Origin: Aequorivita sp.
GTDB taxonomy: Bacteria > Bacteroidota > Bacteroidia > Flavobacteriales > Flavobacteriaceae
Length of the DNA stretch: 9,458 nucleotides
Assembly (NCBI GenBank): GCA_020435865.1
Contig: JAGQYZ010000336.1
Coordinates: 1-9,458, forward strand
Direction: 5' to 3'
Of the stretch, positions 6,116 through 9,458 are shown in pieces. The notes under the pieces are model-generated. The model made no database searches. It was not told where the DNA came from and was given only the letters and a program-made list of their open reading frames with translations. The position numbers were made by a program, and so were the translations under genes. How positions within the stretch are numbered: position 1 is the first letter of the stretch; each line of letters begins with the position of its first letter.

Positions 6116-6123
6116 TATTTTTG
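6116..6123 (+). promoter_or_regulatory. -7 element (TATTTTTG) for nth, in the 30-bp bcp/nth gap
   Basis: Exact match to TAnnTTTG, 16 bp before ATG 6140. Upstream only a CTG (6095-6097) lies at an 18-bp spacing, and that is already inside the bcp coding region. On the opposite strand a weaker TACTTTTA (6133-6126) could serve bcp, so the two promoters would overlap or interleave. Confidence 0.45.
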
Positions 6124-6139
6124 TATAAAAGTACTCAAA

Positions 6140-6796
6140 ATGACCAAGCAAGAAAAGGTTAATTTCGTTATTGATACGTTAAATAAGCTCTATCCAAAAG
6201 TTCCAATTCCTTTAGATCACAAAGATCCTTATACATTATTAATTGCTGTGTTACTTTCTGCACAAAGTACCGATGTTAGGGTAAACCAAATAACCCCACT
6301 TCTATTTGAAATTGCAGACAATCCTTATGATATGGTGAAGCTTACTGTTGAAGAAATCAGGGAAATTATAAAACCCGTAGGGCTTTCACCTATGAAATCC
6401 AAAGGTATCCATGGGCTTTCAAAAATGTTAATTGAAAAATACAACGGCAAAGTACCCGCAGATTATGAAGCACTGGAATCATTTCCAGCTGTTGGCCACA
6501 AAACTGCAAGTGTGGTGATGAGCCAAGCATTTAACATTCCTGCATTTCCAGTGGACACACACATTCACCGATTAATGTACCGCTGGGGATTTACAAACGG
6601 TAAAAACGTGGTTCAGACTGAAGCCGATGCAAAAAGACTATTTCCAAAGGATCTATGGAACAGACTCCACCTCCAAATTATATGGTATGGAAGACAATAT
6701 TCTCCTGCAAGGGGCTGGGATTTAGATAAAGATATAATTACTAAAACCATTGGCAGAAAAACTGTTATTAATGACTATTTGAAAAAAAGTCGATGA
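6140..6796 (+). CDS. nth: Endonuclease III-family DNA glycosylase/AP lyase without the iron-sulfur cysteines
   Basis: A 218-residue helix-hairpin-helix DNA glycosylase that would remove oxidised pyrimidines in base-excision repair. LLIAVLLSAQSTD (33-45) matches the conserved LSAQ-TD helix. The HhH motif runs through LESFPAVGHKTASVV (112-126) with the catalytic Lys121, and the catalytic Asp139 lies in FPVDTHIHR (136-144). In E. coli Nth the C-terminus carries C-x6-C-x2-C-x5-C holding a [4Fe-4S] cluster. Here the matching segment reads YGRQYSPARGWDLDKDIITK (183-202), with no cysteine; in fact the whole protein has none. The active site is intact and the frame unbroken, so this looks like a cluster-free but functional glycosylase. 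I recall related flavobacterial Nth proteins with a similar ending (GREYxPARG..). ATG 6140 gives the usual N-terminal length. Confidence 0.92.
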   Translation: MTKQEKVNFVIDTLNKLYPKVPIPLDHKDPYTLLIAVLLSAQSTDVRVNQITPLLFEIADNPYDMVKLTVEEIREIIKPVGLSPMKSKGIHGLSKMLIEKYNGKVPADYEALESFPAVGHKTASVVMSQAFNIPAFPVDTHIHRLMYRWGFTNGKNVVQTEADAKRLFPKDLWNRLHLQIIWYGRQYSPARGWDLDKDIITKTIGRKTVINDYLKKSR

Positions 6797-6810
6797 GTTG
6801 AAAAGTTGAG

Positions 6811-6876
6811 TAAACTAAATTTTTATAAAAAAAACCCCGAAAAGCTAATTCCAGGGTTTTTCCAAAGTTTAGTTTA
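6811..6876. terminator. Bidirectional terminator between nth and the sigma-factor unit, nested in a 9-bp inverted repeat
   Basis: The core is AAAAACCC (6830-6837) pairing with GGGTTTTT (6854-6861), an 8-bp stem with a 16-nt loop. Read on the minus strand it is followed by an uninterrupted run of eight T (complement of 6827-6834), so it is a good intrinsic terminator for the sigma-factor unit; on the plus strand it ends nth with T5. A second perfect inverted repeat, TAAACTAAA (6811-6819) with TTTAGTTTA (6868-6876), flanks it on both sides and includes the stop codon of the small minus-strand gene. Confidence 0.7.
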
Positions 6877-7015
6877 GAAGTGCTTCAAACTTCAATTTAT
6901 TACAATGTATAACACTTAAAGCCTTAGAGTAATTTAAAAGAAAATCAATGGTTTCTTTTTTTGGGTTAAGATTGTCTTGTTTTTGGGGAATTTTTTCTGA
7001 GTAAAGTTTTGCCAT
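6869..7015 (-). CDS. 48-residue small protein downstream of the sigma factor gene
   Basis: A short open frame with ATG at 7015 and TAA at 6871-6869. The product starts MAKLYSEKIPQKQDN, is rich in Lys, Asn and Leu, and contains NPKKETIDFLLNYSKALSV (17-35), which reads as a short basic turn followed by an amphipathic helix, and ends KFEALLN. It has no membrane segment and no zinc motif (a single Cys38). It starts 57 bp after the sigma-factor stop on the same strand, with no terminator between, and its stop lies in the outer arm of the shared terminator. I recall similar short proteins (LYSEK...PK.ETI.FLLNYSK) at this place in other Flavobacteriaceae, which supports a real gene, but I could not check this. 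Function unknown; possible roles include accessory regulation of the sigma factor, which is speculation. Confidence 0.65.
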   Translation of the reverse strand: MAKLYSEKIPQKQDNLNPKKETIDFLLNYSKALSVIHCNKLKFEALLN

Positions 7016-7072
7016 TATTTAGAATTTTAGGTGATTATATTCTAATAACGCATTAAAACTTTATTTAGTATA

Positions 7073-7663
7073 TCAATTCGTTAAAATTATATTTTTTTGG
7101 TCAATTACCTTTCTCAAATTAATCAAAGCATAGCGCATTCTACCCAAAGCCGTATTAATACTTACACCTGTTTTATCTGAAATTTCTTTAAAACTCATGT
7201 CTTTGTACATACGCATAACTAATACATCTTTTTGATCTTCTGGCAATTCTTCAATCAAACGACGCAAATCGCATTCAATTTGCTCTTTAATGAGTTGTTT
7301 TTCAGCATCTAAAGACGCATCACTCAAAACAGAAAAAATACTAAATTCTCCTGCATTATCAAATTTGGGCATTCTATTATTACGCCTAAAATGGTCTATA
7401 ACCAAATTGTGCGCAATACGCATTACCCAAGGTAAAAACTTACCTTCTTCATTATATTTACCAAGTTTAAGGGTTTTAATGACTTTGATAAAGGTATCCT
7501 GAAAAATATCTTCAGTAATATCTCTGTCATAAACTTTAGAATAAATAAAACTATAAATTTTTTGTTTGTGCCTACTTATGAGTACAGATAGAGCACTTTC
7601 GTCTCCTTGCAAGTAGTTGCGGACTAAAACAGCATCAGTGATAAGTTCATGTTTCATAATCAT
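7073..7663 (-). CDS. ECF-type RNA polymerase sigma factor (sigma-70 family)
   Basis: A 196-residue alternative sigma factor that would direct core RNA polymerase to its own promoter set. The sigma-2 domain spans about 25-95: YSKVYDRDITEDIFQDTFIKV (41-61) is the helix matching the conserved AED..Q.TF pattern, and FLPWVMRIAHNLVIDHFRR (76-94) covers regions 2.3-2.4, which melt and read the -10. After a linker rich in Ser and acidic residues, sigma-4 covers about 132-185: LPEDQKDVLVMRMYKDMSF, then the helix-turn-helix EISDKTGVSINTALGRMRYA (160-179), which contacts the -35. ATG occurs at 7663 and 7657; either start is possible. No anti-sigma gene lies next to it, only a 48-residue ORF downstream. 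The sequence is close to what I remember as one of the well-conserved housekeeping-like ECF sigmas of Flavobacteriia. Confidence 0.93.
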   Translation of the reverse strand: MIMKHELITDAVLVRNYLQGDESALSVLISRHKQKIYSFIYSKVYDRDITEDIFQDTFIKVIKTLKLGKYNEEGKFLPWVMRIAHNLVIDHFRRNNRMPKFDNAGEFSIFSVLSDASLDAEKQLIKEQIECDLRRLIEELPEDQKDVLVMRMYKDMSFKEISDKTGVSINTALGRMRYALINLRKVIDQKNIILTN

Positions 7664-7758
7664 TACTTTAAGGGCATAGAAGTTTCCTTCTTAGCTTGGG
7701 GTTCATTTTATAAAGTAATATTATGTTATAGGCAACTAATTTTTAACTGTTTATGCTT

Positions 7759-7791
7759 CAAATATAACAACAATCATTCCTAAAATGCAAA
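7759..7791 (-). promoter_or_regulatory. Candidate promoter for the sigma-factor unit
   Basis: On the minus strand TTTG (7791-7788) and TATATTTG (7766-7759) match the -33 and -7 elements with 21 bp between them, slightly long but within the range reported for flavobacteria. The leader to ATG 7663 would be about 90 nt. Its pyrimidine/purine-rich tracts do not form a convincing hairpin and I recognise no riboswitch in it. Together with the uvrA -7 element it accounts for most of the 224-bp gap. Confidence 0.55.
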
Positions 7792-7856
7792 AAAAAAGAC
7801 CAAACTTTAACATTTTAATGGACAATAAGTTTCTTTTTAGGATAAAATACTTATAG

Positions 7857-7864
7857 TATCTTTG
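7857..7864 (+). promoter_or_regulatory. -7 element (TATCTTTG) for uvrA
   Basis: TATCTTTG matches TAnnTTTG exactly and lies 23 bp before ATG 7888. The region where a -33 TTTG is expected reads TTTTTAG (7834-7840), a poor match. I see no LexA-type palindrome around it. Confidence 0.6.
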
Positions 7865-7887
7865 CACTTCAATACGTTAAAATTCCT

Positions 7888-9458
7888 ATGAATATCAACC
7901 TTTCCGAAGTTAATCCAAAGCAAAATATCATCATAAAAGGTGCCAATTTGCACAACCTTAAAAATTTGGATGTGGTGATACCTCGCAACAAATTGGTTGT
8001 TATTACAGGCTTATCAGGTTCTGGAAAGTCGAGTTTAGCATTTGACACCTTGTATGCTGAAGGACAACGACGTTATGTAGAAAGTTTATCAAGTTATGCC
8101 AGACAATTTTTAGGGCGACTTAACAAACCAAAAGTTGATTATATTAAAGGAATTGCACCTGCAATAGCTATTGAACAAAAAGTGAATTCAACCAATCCAC
8201 GTTCAACGGTTGGCACTTCTACAGAAATTTATGATTACCTCAAACTTTTGTTTGCACGCATTGGCAAAACCTATTCAACTATTTCAGGAAAATTAGTAAA
8301 AAAACATACAACTGCTGATGTTATACAGCTTGTAAAATCATTTTCAGAGACCGAAAAATTGCTTCTCCTTGCTCCTATTGTATTAGAAGAAGGACGAACT
8401 ATGGAAGACAAACTCAAAACCTTATTACAACAAGGTTATGCAAGAGTTAAACATGAAAATGAGGTGTTGCGAATTGAAGAAGCCATCCATAAAAAAATAA
8501 AAAAAGCTACATTTTTAGTAGTTGACAGAATTGTTGTCAAACATGAAGATGATTTTTACAACCGATTGGCAGACGCTATTGAAACTTCGTTTTTTGAAGG
8601 CAAAGGCACCACAATTATAGAGTCCTTATCTGATAATAAACAACATACCTTCAACAATAAATTTGAATTGGATGGTATGTCGTTTTTAGAACCTAATGTG
8701 CATTTGTTCAGTTTTAATAATCCTTATGGTGCTTGCCCTAAGTGTGAAGGTTATGGCGACGTTATTGGTATTGATGAAGATTTAGTCATCCCAAATACAG
8801 CCTTATCAGTTTATGAAAATGCCATTTTTCCTTGGCGAGGCGAAAGTATGAGTTGGTACAGAGATCAATTGGTTAACAATTCGCATAAATTCGATTTTCC
8901 TATACATAAACCTTATTTTCAATTAACTGAAGCACAAAAACAGCTAATTTGGGATGGCAATACCTATTTTGAAGGATTGAATTCATTTTTTGAAGAATTA
9001 GAATCTAAAGCTTACAAAATCCAAAACCGTGTAATGCTATCGCGTTATAGAGGCAAAACTAAATGCAATAAATGCCACGGAAAACGCTTGCGTCCTGAAG
9101 CCAATTACATCAAAGTTGGTAATGTTACCATTACAGACCTTGTAGAAATGCCTTTAAATAAGTTAACCGCTTTTTTTAAAAACTTAAAGCTTAACGCTTA
9201 TGACGCTAAAATTGCAGAACGTTTACTAAAAGAAATCCATAATCGACTTAGCTTTTTATCCAATGTTGGTTTAGACTATTTAACACTTAACCGTCGCTCT
9301 AACAGCCTTTCTGGTGGCGAAAGTCAACGTATCAATTTAGCCACATCATTAGGTAGTAGTTTAGTTGGCTCAATGTATATTTTAGATGAACCAAGTATTG
9401 GTTTACATCCAAAAGATACTGAAAAGTTAATTGTTGTTTTAAAAGCGTTACGCGATTT
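7888..9458 (+). CDS. uvrA: Excinuclease ABC subunit A, N-terminal 523 residues (3' end outside window)
   Basis: UvrA is the damage-sensing ATPase of nucleotide-excision repair; it works as a dimer with UvrB in the cytosol. The visible part holds the first ABC ATPase in the usual split arrangement: Walker [10 protein letters not shown] (41-49), followed by [20 protein letters not shown] (56-75), then the UvrB-binding and insertion regions. The first zinc module has C283-x2-C286 ([11 protein letters not shown]) and C393-x2-C396 ([10 protein letters not shown]). The signature [12 protein letters not shown] starts at 474 and Walker [12 protein letters not shown] at 498. The frame is open to the last base. 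Full UvrA is about 940 residues, so just over half is present and the second ATPase is missing only because the window ends. The start ATG follows an A/T-rich leader with no Shine-Dalgarno motif. Divergent from the sigma factor. Confidence 0.97.
   Translation, partial: MNINLSEVNPKQNIIIKGANLHNLKNLDVVIPRNKLVVITGLSGSGKSSLAFDTLYAEGQRRYVESLSSYARQFLGRLNKPKVDYIKGIAPAIAIEQKVNSTNPRSTVGTSTEIYDYLKLLFARIGKTYSTISGKLVKKHTTADVIQLVKSFSETEKLLLLAPIVLEEGRTMEDKLKTLLQQGYARVKHENEVLRIEEAIHKKIKKATFLVVDRIVVKHEDDFYNRLADAIETSFFEGKGTTIIESLSDNKQHTFNNKFELDGMSFLEPNVHLFSFNNPYGACPKCEGYGDVIGIDEDLVIPNTALSVYENAIFPWRGESMSWYRDQLVNNSHKFDFPIHKPYFQLTEAQKQLIWDGNTYFEGLNSFFEELESKAYKIQNRVMLSRYRGKTKCNKCHGKRLRPEANYIKVGNVTITDLVEMPLNKLTAFFKNLKLNAYDAKIAERLLKEIHNRLSFLSNVGLDYLTLNRRSNSLSGGESQRINLATSLGSSLVGSMYILDEPSIGLHPKDTEKLIVVLKALRD

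Noticed and set aside
6140..6796. nth as a decayed pseudogene because the Fe-S cysteines are missing
   Set aside because: The frame is intact, HhH, Lys121 and Asp139 are kept, and the C-terminus is ordered, so loss of the cluster looks like a lineage trait.
7290..7502. 70-residue plus-strand frame opposite the sigma factor
   Set aside because: Antisense to the sigma-2/linker coding region, with no start context or conserved pattern.
7664..7887. Possible riboswitch or SOS operator in the sigma-factor/uvrA gap
   Set aside because: No convincing multi-stem fold, no known aptamer core and no LexA-type palindrome could be seen; two promoters explain the gap.
1..9458. Defence island, mobile element or CRISPR array
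   Set aside because: No transposase, integrase, direct-repeat array, terminal inverted repeats, tRNA-type attachment site or defence-type gene was seen; gene content is core chromosomal.

Overview
The window looks like ordinary chromosome from a member of the Bacteroidota, most likely the family Flavobacteriaceae. The DNA is AT-rich and Shine-Dalgarno motifs are weak or absent. Several upstream regions carry the Bacteroidota promoter -7 element TAnnTTTG, once with a well-spaced -33 TTTG. The protein set fits too: a BatA-type membrane protein followed by a dihydroorotase-like protein, an ECF sigma factor divergent from uvrA, and a Bcp peroxiredoxin divergent from an endonuclease III. I see no phage, transposon, CRISPR, tRNA or rRNA signal. 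No obvious new multi-gene system stands out; the interest lies in altered enzyme sites, one small unlisted gene and compact regulatory sites.

Left part (1-2845, all +). The end of a BatA-type membrane protein overlaps a dihydroorotase-family gene by ATGA. That gene overlaps a small three-helix membrane protein by another ATGA, and a second small membrane protein of the same 107-residue length follows 51 bp later. The dihydroorotase-like protein has lost all the metal-binding histidines, so it is probably not an enzyme. A strong hairpin terminator then ends the operon. It runs straight into a -7 element for a separate serine carboxylesterase-type hydrolase.

Middle (2854-6796). Two minus-strand genes, a PhnP-like metallo-beta-lactamase-fold hydrolase followed by a membrane-anchored coiled-coil protein of unknown function, are divergent from a well-conserved 484-residue protein of unknown function. 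That gene converges on bcp with the stop codons overlapping by 4 bp. bcp is in turn divergent from nth with only 30 bp between the start codons. Nth keeps its catalytic Lys and Asp but has no cysteines, so it cannot hold the usual [4Fe-4S] cluster.

Right part (6797-9458). A bidirectional terminator separates nth from a minus-strand unit made of an ECF sigma factor and, 57 bp downstream of it, an overlooked 48-residue ORF. Divergent from the sigma factor is the first 523 codons of uvrA, cut by the window edge. Bcp, Nth and UvrA all act in oxidative or DNA-damage defence, but they appear to be separate transcription units and the clustering may be incidental. No gene-free stretch exceeds 300 bp; the longest is the 224-bp sigma factor/uvrA promoter region.
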